Of a stretch of DNA of 52,656 bases, positions 17,460 to 27,406 are shown one piece after another; position 1 is the stretch's first letter; every line of letters begins with the position of its first letter. The position numbers and the translations under genes were made by a program. Location of the stretch: the NCBI GenBank assembly GCA_050944055.1, contig JBMNQI010000007.1, positions 1 through 52,656 on the forward strand. Reading direction: 5' to 3'. Source of the stretch: JBMNQI01 sp050944055 (lineage in GTDB: Bacteria; Bacillota; Clostridia; Oscillospirales; Oscillospiraceae). The notes under the pieces were generated by a model. The model did no database searches, was not told where the DNA came from, and saw only the letters and a program-made list of their open reading frames with translations.

Positions 17460-17568
17460 AATGAACCTCGCATTTATATAAGGCATATACGCCGAAGTGC
17501 CGGGCGCTGATACTATAATATGGCGCTCGCGGGCGAATTAAGCTTTGGACTTTTCGCCCGCTCACCTG

Positions 17569-18804
17569 TCATTTGGAAAAAAGCATGTTCATAAGCTGCG
17601 TCCCGTCCTCAATGAACTGGCCCTTTTCCCCGTTTGACTCGGTATAGGGAAGCCCGCTGCCCGTTTTTACACGGCTGTCGTATATTATGTAGGGCACGGG
17701 GTCTCCGTCGTGTCCGCGCGTCGAGGTAAGCGTCTTATGGTCGCTCAGGATGAGCATGCGCCAGTCCCAGCCCGCGGAATCTAGCTCCCGGCGAAGCGGC
17801 CCCACCACGCGGGAATCCAGCCGCTCGATAGCCTCAATCTTGCCATTTAAGTCGCCGTTGTGCGTGCATTCGTCAGGCGCTTCTATGTGTACCGCGACAA
17901 AATCCGCCCCGCCCCGGAGTATATCCAGCGCGGCGTCCACCTTGCCTTCGTAATTTGTATCAAGCTCGCCTGTCGCCCCCTCAACGGAGGTCATGCCCAG
18001 GCCGGTGAGCGCGGCGATGCCGTGTGCAAGCGGGACGGCGGAAATGACCGACCCGTTTTTCCCATAGGTCTTCACAAAATCCGGCAGCTCGACCGCCGTG
18101 CCTTCGGCCCAGAGCCATATGCCGTTTGCGGGCATTTTGCCCGCCTTACGGCGCCTGATATTAATTGGATGCTCCGGCAGAATCTCGTTTGCCAGCTTCA
18201 TAAGCTCCAGCAGCACAAGGGCGTTTGGGCAGCCCGAGGGCAGCAGCGGTCCTATTACCTCTCCCAGGTGGTCATGCGGCGGTATGGCGACAAGTCCGCT
18301 TACATCGGCCCCGGCCTGGACGGCTATATGGCGGAACGAGGGGTTGGGATATATGCTGAGCTTCGCCTTTTCAGCCATTGGTTTAAACCTCGGGTGGCTG
18401 AAAAGGTATTCAATCAGTTCAATCGACTCATCTCCGTCGATTGAGCCCGCGCTGTGCGAAAGTATCTTCTTTTCTTCAAACGGCAGGTCATTGTCCTCAA
18501 GTGAGACCATGTTGCACCTGTATGAAACGTCTCCGGGGCTGAGGTTTACCCCCGAGCCCGCCGCCTCGAGAGGCGAGCGGCCCGTATAGTAAACACGCGG
18601 GTCGCATCCGAAGATCGAAAGTATTGCGGTGTCGCTTCCGGGAGGCAGACCGCGCGGTACTGTGAGAACGTGCCCCAGCTCGCCCGTTTTGCTCAGCTCG
18701 TCGATATTAGGTTTGTAAGCCGCCTCCAGCGGGGTCCTGCCGCCAAGCTCGGGTACCGGGTTGTCGGCCATTCCGTCTCCTATAACCAGGATATACTTTG
18801 TCAT
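17569..18804 (-). CDS. apgM: ApgM-type phosphomutase / proposed homoserine kinase
   Basis: The 411-aa product belongs to the alkaline-phosphatase superfamily branch of archaeal-type cofactor-independent phosphoglycerate mutases. Metal-site motifs are visible: VIGDGMADNP at residue 7, GSDTAILSIFGCDP near 55 (with the serine nucleophile region), HIEAPDECTHNGD near 305 and LILSDHKTLTSTRGHDGDPV near 350. Part of this family is named proposed homoserine kinase because it clusters with threonine genes. lysC and hom lie 6-9 kb away on the same strand, and no ThrB is seen in the window. It sits between an aminotransferase (31-bp gap) and a DUF1015 gene. Either activity remains possible: glycolytic mutase or homoserine kinase. 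Confidence 0.85.
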   Translation of the reverse strand: MTKYILVIGDGMADNPVPELGGRTPLEAAYKPNIDELSKTGELGHVLTVPRGLPPGSDTAILSIFGCDPRVYYTGRSPLEAAGSGVNLSPGDVSYRCNMVSLEDNDLPFEEKKILSHSAGSIDGDESIELIEYLFSHPRFKPMAEKAKLSIYPNPSFRHIAVQAGADVSGLVAIPPHDHLGEVIGPLLPSGCPNALVLLELMKLANEILPEHPINIRRRKAGKMPANGIWLWAEGTAVELPDFVKTYGKNGSVISAVPLAHGIAALTGLGMTSVEGATGELDTNYEGKVDAALDILRGGADFVAVHIEAPDECTHNGDLNGKIEAIERLDSRVVGPLRRELDSAGWDWRMLILSDHKTLTSTRGHDGDPVPYIIYDSRVKTGSGLPYTESNGEKGQFIEDGTQLMNMLFSK

Positions 18805-18835
18805 ATGTTTCCTCCCGGGTACAATATCAGCGCGC

Positions 18836-20014
18836 TCAGTGCTGCCCGCGCAAACGTTTTAAGAATCTTTCAAGGCGGCGCAGCGATTCCCTGAGGTCCT
18901 CCTCGGACGCCGCGTAACAGCAGCGCACAAAGCCCTCGCCGCTTTCTCCGAAAGCGTTTCCGGGTATGACGGCCACTTTTTCCTCCATAAGAAACCTCTC
19001 GCAGAATTCCGCCGAGGAGAGGCCCGTGCTTTTTATGCAGGGGAAAGCGTAAAACGCCCCGCGCGGCTCAAAGCAGCTCAGGCCCAGCGCGCGCACACCC
19101 TCCACAAGCAGCCGGCGGCGCTGGTCGTAGCTCTCGCGCATCGTCTCCACGTCATGATCACCCTCGCGCAGTGCCTTGATGGCCGCGTACTGGCTGGTCG
19201 TAGGGGCGCACATTATAGCGTACTGGTGTATCTTGGCCATCTGGGAGATTATCTCCTTCGGCCCGCAGACATAGCCCATGCGCCAGCCGGTCATCGCGTG
19301 GCTCTTGGACAGTCCGTTAACTACTATCGTCCGCTCGCGCATTCCTGGCATGGACGCTATAGACACGTGGCGCCCTCCGTATGTAAGCTCGGCATATATC
19401 TCGTCTGAAACCACCATAATATTTTTATCACGGAGAATCTCAGCGATCTTCTCGAGGTCTTCTTTTTCAAGTATGCCTCCCGTCGGGTTGTTGGGATACG
19501 GCAAAACAACGGCCTTTGTCTTCGGCGTTATCAGTTTTTCAAGTTCTTCCGGACGTATCCTGAAATCGTCGCTCTCAAACGTATCGAGAATTACGGGAAC
19601 GCCGTGCGCCAGCTGGACAATCGGCACATAGCATACAAAAGACGGCTCCGGCACAATGACCTCGTCGTCCGGATTGACAATCGCCCTTATCGCTAAGTCT
19701 ATGGCCTCGCTGCCGCCGACCGTGATGAACAATTCGTTTGCGGCATTGTACGCGAGATCGAAGCGCCTTATGAGGTATTTCGATACCTCCCGGCGCAGCT
19801 CGCTCATCCCGGCGTTCGCCGTATACTTTGTATAACCGCGCTCAAGCGACTCTATCCCCGCGTTGCGTATGTGGTAGGGCGTAATAAAATCGGGCTCGCC
19901 AATCCCAAGCGAGATGGCGTCCGACATTTCCGCCAGAATATCAAAAAACTTTCTGATGGCCGAAGGCTTTATGCCCTCCATCGTTCCGGCGATTATTGAA
20001 TTGTAGTCGATCAT
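18836..20014 (-). CDS. Class I/II PLP-dependent aminotransferase
   Basis: The 392-aa product is a fold-type I aminotransferase of the aspartate/aromatic group (AspC/PatA-like). Visible motifs are SLGIGEPDF near residue 35, YTANAGMSELRR near 65, YPNNPTGG near 175, VSDEIYAEL near 205 and the PLP lysine in NGLSKSHAMTGWRMGY at about K237. Its start at ATG 20014 overlaps the Lrp gene stop by 4 bp (ATGA), a strong sign of coupling. The Lrp-type regulator suggests that an amino acid controls the operon. The exact amino donor is not readable; aspartate or aromatic amino acids are the likely choices. Confidence 0.93.
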   Translation of the reverse strand: MIDYNSIIAGTMEGIKPSAIRKFFDILAEMSDAISLGIGEPDFITPYHIRNAGIESLERGYTKYTANAGMSELRREVSKYLIRRFDLAYNAANELFITVGGSEAIDLAIRAIVNPDDEVIVPEPSFVCYVPIVQLAHGVPVILDTFESDDFRIRPEELEKLITPKTKAVVLPYPNNPTGGILEKEDLEKIAEILRDKNIMVVSDEIYAELTYGGRHVSIASMPGMRERTIVVNGLSKSHAMTGWRMGYVCGPKEIISQMAKIHQYAIMCAPTTSQYAAIKALREGDHDVETMRESYDQRRRLLVEGVRALGLSCFEPRGAFYAFPCIKSTGLSSAEFCERFLMEEKVAVIPGNAFGESGEGFVRCCYAASEEDLRESLRRLERFLKRLRGQH

Positions 20015-20499
20015 ATGAACAGCGGCCTCTCTTCCTGATTGTACTTCGCTCCGAAAAGCCTGCCTTTTTCCTTATATTTGTGCAGGATAAAATGCGTCGC
20101 TGTGCTGTTGACGCCGTTGATGGGCGCCAGCTTTTCGATCACGAAGCGGGCCACTTCCTTCATCGACTTGCCGGAAATGATCACGCAGAAGTCGTAAGCT
20201 CCCGACATAAGGTAGAGGCTTTCCACCTCTTCGTACTGGTAGATGCGCGAGGCAAGGCGGTCGTACCCGGCCTCAAACTGCGGCGTCACCTTGACTTCGA
20301 TGAGGGCCGTGACTGCGTCCTCATCAGCGCGATCCCAGTTAATTAGCGCCGTGTAGCCTATAATGACGTTTTCCTTTTCAAGCGCTGCTGCTGCGGCCGC
20401 CACTTCCTCCTCCGTCATGCCCGTCATCGTCGCGATTTCAGCCGGCGTTGTGCGGCAATCTTTTTCCAGGATCTTGAGGATCTTGGTCGCGTCTTTCAC
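20011..20499 (-). CDS. Lrp/AsnC family transcriptional regulator
   Basis: The 162-aa product has an N-terminal winged helix-turn-helix (ILKILEKDCRTTPAEIATMTGMTEEEVAAAA) and a C-terminal RAM/ACT-like ligand domain (EVKVTPQFEAGYDRLASRIY, YLMSGAYDFCVIISG). Such proteins form dimers to octamers and respond to amino acids. The start is GTG 20499 behind GGAGGG. Because the next gene is an aminotransferase overlapping by 4 bp, it probably regulates its own operon, which continues through apgM, DUF1015 and ispE. The RAM domain carries a 10-20-residue C-terminal tail that is longer than usual. Target sites were not identified. Confidence 0.93.
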   Translation of the reverse strand: MKDATKILKILEKDCRTTPAEIATMTGMTEEEVAAAAAALEKENVIIGYTALINWDRADEDAVTALIEVKVTPQFEAGYDRLASRIYQYEEVESLYLMSGAYDFCVIISGKSMKEVARFVIEKLAPINGVNSTATHFILHKYKEKGRLFGAKYNQEERPLFI

Positions 20500-20585
20500 A
20501 GTCTGTCCCTCCTTAATTGTTATTTTTTAATATTTTACCTTGAAAAGGCGCGGTTTTTTACCCGGCTCCTTCAGGTAATTTTTAT

Positions 20586-20613
20586 ATTATACATTAACTC
20601 CTGCTAAATTCAA
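20586..20613 (-). promoter_or_regulatory. Probable promoter of the lrp-aminotransferase-apgM-ispE operon
   Basis: Minus strand: -35 TTGAAT (20608-20613), 16-base spacer, -10 TATAAT (20586-20591). About 85 bp upstream of the GTG start of lrp. Confidence 0.55.
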
Positions 20614-20708
20614 ATAGAATTTTCAGATAAGGATAAACCTAGTATTTGTGCAATACGCATTTTCTCAAATACCGCGGGCATAATAAACCGCGAAAGGAAT
20701 GGTTTATC

Positions 20709-20921
20709 ATGATCATGGACAGAATCGCCTTGGTACTAGTCATAATCGGAGCTCTTAACTGGGGCAGCATCGGAATCTTCGCTTTTGACGTTGTCGCGTG
20801 GATCTGCGGCGGTCAGACGGCTGTGGTAAGCCGCATCATCTATACTTTGGTGGGGCTGGCCGGGCTCTGGTGCATCTCCCTACTTTTCCGGGAAAGAGAA
20901 ATCCACTCGGAAAAAGCTTGA
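20709..20921 (+). CDS. DUF378 small membrane protein
   Basis: This 70-aa protein has two membrane helices and matches the DUF378 family of small bacterial membrane proteins of unknown role. Typical features are an N-terminal helix with ALNWGSIGIFAFD and a second helix with RIIYTLVGLAGLWCI. ATG 20709 follows AAAGGAATGG at good spacing; an ATG two codons later is an alternative. It is a single-gene unit divergent from lrp and ends 6 bp before the terminator stem. The family is common in Clostridia and Bacilli. Confidence 0.9.
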   Translation: MIMDRIALVLVIIGALNWGSIGIFAFDVVAWICGGQTAVVSRIIYTLVGLAGLWCISLLFREREIHSEKA

Positions 20922-20924
20922 AAC

Positions 20925-20957
20925 AAGACCGCCCCCTGAAAATCGGGGCGGTCTTTT
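20925..20957. terminator. Bidirectional terminator between DUF378 and ybaK
   Basis: Perfect 11-bp stem AAGACCGCCCC (20925-20935) and its complement (20945-20955), followed by TT on the plus strand. It sits between convergent genes and ends 3 bases before the ybaK stop, so it can serve both. Confidence 0.85.
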
Positions 20958-20959
20958 AC

Positions 20960-21439
20960 TTAATCGCCTTGGGCCAGCTTGCAGACATCCACCCACTCGA
21001 CGGCGTCAGAGTATTTATACAGCTCGTCCGGCGTAAGCTCGATAGCGCTGTTTGCGCTGCCGCAGGCGGGGAAAACCGTATTGAAGCGCTTTATCGACTC
21101 GTCGATATACACTATTGCTCCCTCCGGATTAACAAACGGGCAGACTCCTCCGACAGCGTGCCCGGTCATCCTCTCCGCGTCCTCAAAAGCCAGCATGCGC
21201 GCTTTTATGTGGAATTTATGCTTGAATTTCGCGTTGTCAATACGGGCGTCGCCCGCCGTTACGATAAGTATGCACCCGTCACCGTTATTGTAAAAGCTCA
21301 GTGTCTTGGCTATGCGCGCCCCCTCGACGCCGAGAGCCTTCGCCGCGAGCTCTACCGTGGCGCTTGAAACGTCGAATTCCATCACGCGCTCCCGCATACC
21401 GTACCTGCCGAAAAATTCCTTTACCTTTTCTATCGACAT
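20960..21439 (-). CDS. ybaK: YbaK/EbsC-type aminoacyl-tRNA deacylase
   Basis: The 159-aa product belongs to the YbaK/ProX family that hydrolyses mischarged tRNA, typically Cys-tRNA(Pro), in trans. Visible features are the conserved lysine in ARIAKTLSFYNNG near residue 45, GDARIDNAKFKHKF near 65 and GHAVGGVCPFVNPEG near 95. The start ATG 21439 has GGGAGG upstream and lies 21 bp after the typA stop, so it is probably the last gene of a typA-ybaK unit. The proS gene of this window (45-46.5 kb) is of the type without an internal editing domain, which makes a free-standing editor sensible. Specificity is inferred from the family. Confidence 0.9.
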   Translation of the reverse strand: MSIEKVKEFFGRYGMRERVMEFDVSSATVELAAKALGVEGARIAKTLSFYNNGDGCILIVTAGDARIDNAKFKHKFHIKARMLAFEDAERMTGHAVGGVCPFVNPEGAIVYIDESIKRFNTVFPACGSANSAIELTPDELYKYSDAVEWVDVCKLAQGD

Positions 21440-21460
21440 TGATTAAGCCTCCCGGACGTT

Positions 21461-23284
<1,824 letters not shown>

Positions 23285-23354
23285 ACCTGCTGCTCCTTCC
23301 GATTCGTCTCAACAAATTAAGCCTAATAAAACTATGCTTGTCAGCATACGGTAG

Positions 23355-23828
23355 TTATGGTACCAGGGTTATATAGCGGAAACGCAGGCCCTCGAACTCG
23401 TGCTCCTCCGAAAAATTGGTCGTGCGCCATGAGGCCAGCTCGCGTATAAAGCAATCGGCCTTCGGCCTTGCGTATATGCGCGTGATAAGCGCCGCTTCGC
23501 AGTAGGGCATAATCGACCTGAAAAGAAGCTCCCCGCCTATGCAGAAGGCCTTTTCATCCGGAGAAAGCAGCGCCATAGCCTCCTCCGGCGAGCGCGCGAT
23601 CTCCGCGCCCGGCGCCTTATAACCCTCACGCGCTGTTACTACTATATTGCGCCGCCCTTCAAGCGGCCTGCCGCCCGGCAGCGACTCGAGCGTCCTGCGG
23701 CCCATGATTACCGTATTGCCCAGGGTTATGCTGCGGAAGCGCTTTAAATCCTCGGGTATGCGGTAGAGCAGCTTCCCGCCGAGGCCGATGCCCCAGTCGT
23801 CCGTAACCGAAACTATGAGCTTTATCAT
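23355..23828 (-). CDS. folA: Dihydrofolate reductase
   Basis: FolA reduces dihydrofolate to tetrahydrofolate with NADPH, closing the cycle opened by thymidylate synthase. The 157-aa product has the N-terminal pattern VTDDWGIGLGGKLLYRIPEDLKRF with the catalytic acidic residue in PEDLKRF, then GNTVIMGRRTLESLPGGRPL (NADPH site) and FCIGGELLFRSIMPYCEAAL. The start ATG overlaps the thyA stop by 4 bp, so thyA-folA are translationally coupled, the usual pairing. Length is normal. Confidence 0.97.
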   Translation of the reverse strand: MIKLIVSVTDDWGIGLGGKLLYRIPEDLKRFRSITLGNTVIMGRRTLESLPGGRPLEGRRNIVVTAREGYKAPGAEIARSPEEAMALLSPDEKAFCIGGELLFRSIMPYCEAALITRIYARPKADCFIRELASWRTTNFSEEHEFEGLRFRYITLVP

Positions 23829-24655
23829 ATCGCCACCGGTATAGTATCCAAAAGCTCGGTGTACTCGTAACCGATAAGCCGGAAGCTGTCCCGCGTGAAT
23901 TTGTAGAAATCCGTAATCGCGGTATCCATCTCAAACCTGGGCGCCTTTTTTTGCGGGTTCCGGATTATCTTCTCTATTATCGGCACGTGCCTGTCGTATA
24001 TATGCGCGTCGGCTATGACATGGACGAGTTCCCCGGCCACAAGCCCCGCCACCTGCGCCATCATGTGAACCAGGACCGCGTACTGCACGACGTTCCAGTT
24101 GTTCGCGGCCAGCATGTCCTGGCTGCGCTGGTTCAAAATGGCGTTGAGCACGTTTCCGGAGACGTTGAAGGTCATTGAGTAGGCGCACGGGTACAGCCCC
24201 ATCTCGTGCAGATCCTCGAAATTATATATGTTAGTGAGGATTCGCCGGGACGCGGGATTATTCTTCAGCTCGTATATCACCCTGTCGACCTGGTCGAATT
24301 CGCCCTCGGGGTACTTGTGTCTGATACCGAGCTGATACCCGTAGGCCTTTCCTATGCTCCCGTTTTCATCCGCCCAGCTGTCCCATATGTGGCTGTTGAG
24401 GTCCTTTATGTTGTTGGATTTTTTCTGCCATATCCACAAAAGCTCGTCCACCGCGGTCTTCCAGTAGGTCCTGCGTATTGTGAGTATAGGGAATTCCTCG
24501 CGCAGGTCGTACCTGTTCACTATCCCGAATTTTTTGACCGTGTGGGCCGGCGTGCCGTCCTCCCAGCGCGGGCGCACCATAAGCTCCCTGTCCCATACGC
24601 CGTTTTGGAGAATATCACTGCAGTTTTGAATAAAAACAGTGTCCGCGTAACTCAT
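23825..24655 (-). CDS. thyA: Thymidylate synthase
   Basis: ThyA makes dTMP from dUMP using methylene-tetrahydrofolate. The 276-aa protein resembles the Bacillus subtilis ThyA/phage phi3T branch more than the E. coli branch. It shows RWEDGTPAHTVKKFG near residue 30, WKTAVDELLWIWQKKSN near 65 and AYGYQLGIRHK. The active-site cysteine is in LYPCAYSMTF near residue 160, and the substrate-binding LNQRSQDMLAANNWNVVQYA segment follows. The start ATG 24655 follows GGAGGCATAAT. It is the first gene of thyA-folA. A 7-bp GC hairpin without a U-tract (24692-24717) separates it from lysC. Confidence 0.96.
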   Translation of the reverse strand: MSYADTVFIQNCSDILQNGVWDRELMVRPRWEDGTPAHTVKKFGIVNRYDLREEFPILTIRRTYWKTAVDELLWIWQKKSNNIKDLNSHIWDSWADENGSIGKAYGYQLGIRHKYPEGEFDQVDRVIYELKNNPASRRILTNIYNFEDLHEMGLYPCAYSMTFNVSGNVLNAILNQRSQDMLAANNWNVVQYAVLVHMMAQVAGLVAGELVHVIADAHIYDRHVPIIEKIIRNPQKKAPRFEMDTAITDFYKFTRDSFRLIGYEYTELLDTIPVAI

Positions 24656-24727
24656 ATTATGCCTCCATTTTTCGAAAGCGGCCGAAACGGCGCGGCCGCC
24701 TTAATTCTGACGGCCGCGGTTTACGTT

Positions 24728-25939
24728 CTATCTGTCCGGGAAAAACTTGTCGTGAATGACCTGAACGGCCGTCTCCGCGTCCTTATAATCGATGAGGACC
24801 GAGACTTTAATTTCGCTCGTGGATATCATCTGTATGTTGATGCCCGCGTTATACAGCGCCTCGAACATATCTGCGGCGACGCCCGAGTTGTTGACCATGC
24901 CCGCCCCGACTATGCTGATTTTGCTGACATCCTCTTTGACTTCCACCGACTTGCAGCCGAGCACTTTGCAATAGTCGTAAAGAAGGTCTTTGGCCGCGGC
25001 GGCATCCGCCTTGGCGACGGTGAAGCTTATATCGTTTTCCCCGTTGCGGCTTAGCGCCTGGAGTATGATGTCGACGTTTATTTTGTTCTTCGCCAGAATG
25101 GAGAACACTCTATACGCGATCCCCGGTTTATCCGTTACTCCCACAAGCGAAATCCGGGCAATATTATCGTCTCTTGCTACCCCGCTTATATTGGTCTGTT
25201 CCATTTTTACGACCTCCTTGACCCTTGTTCCGGGTTTTCTTGAAAAGCTGGAGATGACCTCCATCTCGATACCGTACCGTTTTCCAAGCTCAACCGAGCG
25301 GTTATGGAGCACCTGCGCGCCGAGCGTCGCGAGCTCCAGCATCTCGTCGTATGTAATTTCCTCGAGCTTGCGCGCGCCCTTGACATATCTGGGGTCTGCG
25401 GTATACACGCCGTCGACGTCCGTGTATATCTGGCACAGGTCGGCTTGGAGCGCCACGGCAAGCGCCACGGCCGTCGTGTCCGAGCCGCCGCGGCCGAGCG
25501 TAGTCACGTCTTTGTATTTGTTGATGCCCTGGAAGCCGGTCACGATAACTATGTTTTTCTTGTCCAGCTCTTCCTGCAGCCGTGTTCCCGATAGCTTCTT
25601 AATGCGAGCGTTCCCATAGGCCGAATTTGTCTCAAGGCCTATCTGCCACGCGGCCAGGGAAACAACCGGAAAGCCTATGCGCTCTATCGCCATCGCGCAC
25701 AGAGCGACGCTTATCTGCTCCCCAGTGGATAAGAGCATATCCATTTCCCTTCTTGAAGCGTTGGGATTTATTTCCTTTGCCTTTGCGATAAGTTCATCCG
25801 TCGTATCGCCCTGAGCGGATAGAACTACCACGACGTCGTTTCCAAGGCTGTATGTGTCGGTTATTATCTTTGCGACGTTATATATTCTTTCGGCGTCCGC
25901 TACGGACGAACCCCCGAACTTCTGGACTATGAGAGGCAT
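24728..25939 (-). CDS. lysC: Aspartokinase
   Basis: Aspartokinase phosphorylates aspartate, the first step toward lysine, threonine and methionine. The 403-aa product begins MPLIVQKFGGSSVADAER, the classic amino-acid-kinase start, with FQGINKYKDVTTLGRGGSDTT near residue 150. Two C-terminal ACT domains follow (ISLVGVTDKPGIAYRVF near 270; ISIVGAGMVNNSGVAADMF near 345). ATG 25939 is preferred because family members start there; a longer open frame to 26020 has no such homology. No lysine riboswitch is seen in the 163 bp to hom, only a short hairpin at 26000-26021. Feedback by end products through the ACT domains is expected. Confidence 0.97.
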   Translation of the reverse strand: MPLIVQKFGGSSVADAERIYNVAKIITDTYSLGNDVVVVLSAQGDTTDELIAKAKEINPNASRREMDMLLSTGEQISVALCAMAIERIGFPVVSLAAWQIGLETNSAYGNARIKKLSGTRLQEELDKKNIVIVTGFQGINKYKDVTTLGRGGSDTTAVALAVALQADLCQIYTDVDGVYTADPRYVKGARKLEEITYDEMLELATLGAQVLHNRSVELGKRYGIEMEVISSFSRKPGTRVKEVVKMEQTNISGVARDDNIARISLVGVTDKPGIAYRVFSILAKNKINVDIILQALSRNGENDISFTVAKADAAAAKDLLYDYCKVLGCKSVEVKEDVSKISIVGAGMVNNSGVAADMFEALYNAGINIQMISTSEIKVSVLIDYKDAETAVQVIHDKFFPDR

Positions 25940-26102
25940 CTGCTGTCCAATCCTTTCATTACGGTTAAGCCTCGTTAAGACCGGGACGGCGGGAGCCGCT
26001 TTGCCCGAATACGCGGGCAAAACAGGATAATAAAGCTTCGGCCAATCACGGCTTTTCGGGCCTGCTGTATATATTATGCTCGCTGAAATTTCGCAGTTAA
26101 GT

Positions 26103-27314
26103 TCAATCGAGCACTCTCATGAATGAAAACACTTCAAGATCCGCCATGCGCTCCTTGAGCTCCTTCTCGCTGAAATGCTGCGTCAAAAACGCGCATTCGC
26201 CCGCGGTGACGCCGTCGAGCTTAAGATAGATCACATCCCCGAAGGCCCGGCGAACTTTTTCCTTTGTTATCGCGGCCCTTAAATACCAGCGGGAGGCGTA
26301 GAGCGTGGGGTCAAACAGGCGGTTCTCTCCGCCCTCTTCCCAGCCGACATATTTGCGGGCCTTGAAATGCTTGATTGCGTCTATTATATCGGCTACGACG
26401 GCGCTGGCCGTCGGCATTTTCCCGGCCCCGCGGCCGTAAAACATGGCGTCGCCGACCGCGTTGCCGTTTATCATTATTCCGTTGAAGACGTCGTCCACAT
26501 TGGACAGAAGGTTGCTCGAGGGGACGAGATGCGGCGCAACAAAGACGCAGATCTTATCGCTGTTTATGCGTATCGCCCGGCCCAGAAGCTTAATGCACAT
26601 ATTCCCGGAGCGCGCATAGTACATGTCGGCGAGCGTTATGCCTGTTATGCCCTGAGTCGGCACCTGGCGCGGGTACACATGATGCCCGTAGGCAAGAGCC
26701 GCAAGTATGCATATCTTCCTGCACGCGTCAAGCCCTTCCACGTCCGAGGTGGGGTCGGACTCGGCATAGCCGTTCTGCTTCGCCTGGCCGAGAGCGGCCT
26801 CAAAGCTTTCGCCGTCCCGGAGCATCTTGGTAAGAATGTAGTTCGTCGTTCCGTTAAGTATGCCGCAGACCTCGTCTATCTCGTTGGCCGCAAGGCACTG
26901 CGTGATCGGGCGGATTATGGGTATGCCTCCGCCTACGCTGGCCTCGAAGAGATAATTGAGGTTGTTCTCCTTAGCGAGCTCCAGGAGCTCGTAGCCGTGC
27001 TCCGCGACCAGCTCTTTGTTTGAGGTGACGACGTTTTTACCCGCTTTAAGCGCGCGTTTTGTAAACTCGAACGCGGCCTTCGCCCCGCCGATTGTCTCAA
27101 CGACCACCTTAACATCGGGGTCGTTTTCAATGATAGAAAAATCATTCACGAATTTATCCGCAAACGGACTGTCCGGAAAGTCGCGCACGTCCAGAATATA
27201 CTTCACCGCCACTTCGTCCGCGGCCTTTTGGGATATGATCCTTGAATTTTCGTACAGCAGCTCGGCGACACCGGAGCCGACAACCCCATAACCTAAAATC
27301 GCAACATGTACCAT
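26103..27314 (-). CDS. hom: Homoserine dehydrogenase
   Basis: Hom reduces aspartate semialdehyde to homoserine. The 403-aa product has the N-terminal NAD(P) site AILGYGVVGSGVAELL, then VVVETIGGAKAAFEF and KNVVTSNKELVAEHG. The substrate region reads FEASVGGGIPIIRPI, CGILNGTTNYILTKML and GYAESDPTSDVEG. The catalytic part ends near residue 340; only about 65 residues remain where a full ACT domain is normally found, so the regulatory domain looks reduced. The gene lies 93 bp downstream of a separate ACT-domain gene on the same strand, which may supply the missing regulation (inference). The start ATG follows AGGGGTG. Confidence 0.96.
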   Translation of the reverse strand: MVHVAILGYGVVGSGVAELLYENSRIISQKAADEVAVKYILDVRDFPDSPFADKFVNDFSIIENDPDVKVVVETIGGAKAAFEFTKRALKAGKNVVTSNKELVAEHGYELLELAKENNLNYLFEASVGGGIPIIRPITQCLAANEIDEVCGILNGTTNYILTKMLRDGESFEAALGQAKQNGYAESDPTSDVEGLDACRKICILAALAYGHHVYPRQVPTQGITGITLADMYYARSGNMCIKLLGRAIRINSDKICVFVAPHLVPSSNLLSNVDDVFNGIMINGNAVGDAMFYGRGAGKMPTASAVVADIIDAIKHFKARKYVGWEEGGENRLFDPTLYASRWYLRAAITKEKVRRAFGDVIYLKLDGVTAGECAFLTQHFSEKELKERMADLEVFSFMRVLD

Positions 27315-27406
27315 ATTATTATTACACCCCTATGCTTAACGTTTTCATTAGCTGTTTTCTCCGTGATCGGCTTTGCAAGCCGGGCATACAAGACCGCCCT
27401 GCCCCT

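Noticed and set aside
25940..26102. Possible lysine riboswitch between hom and lysC
   Set aside because: The 163-base gap holds just one 8-bp hairpin (26000-26021) and none of the multi-helix lysine aptamer core.
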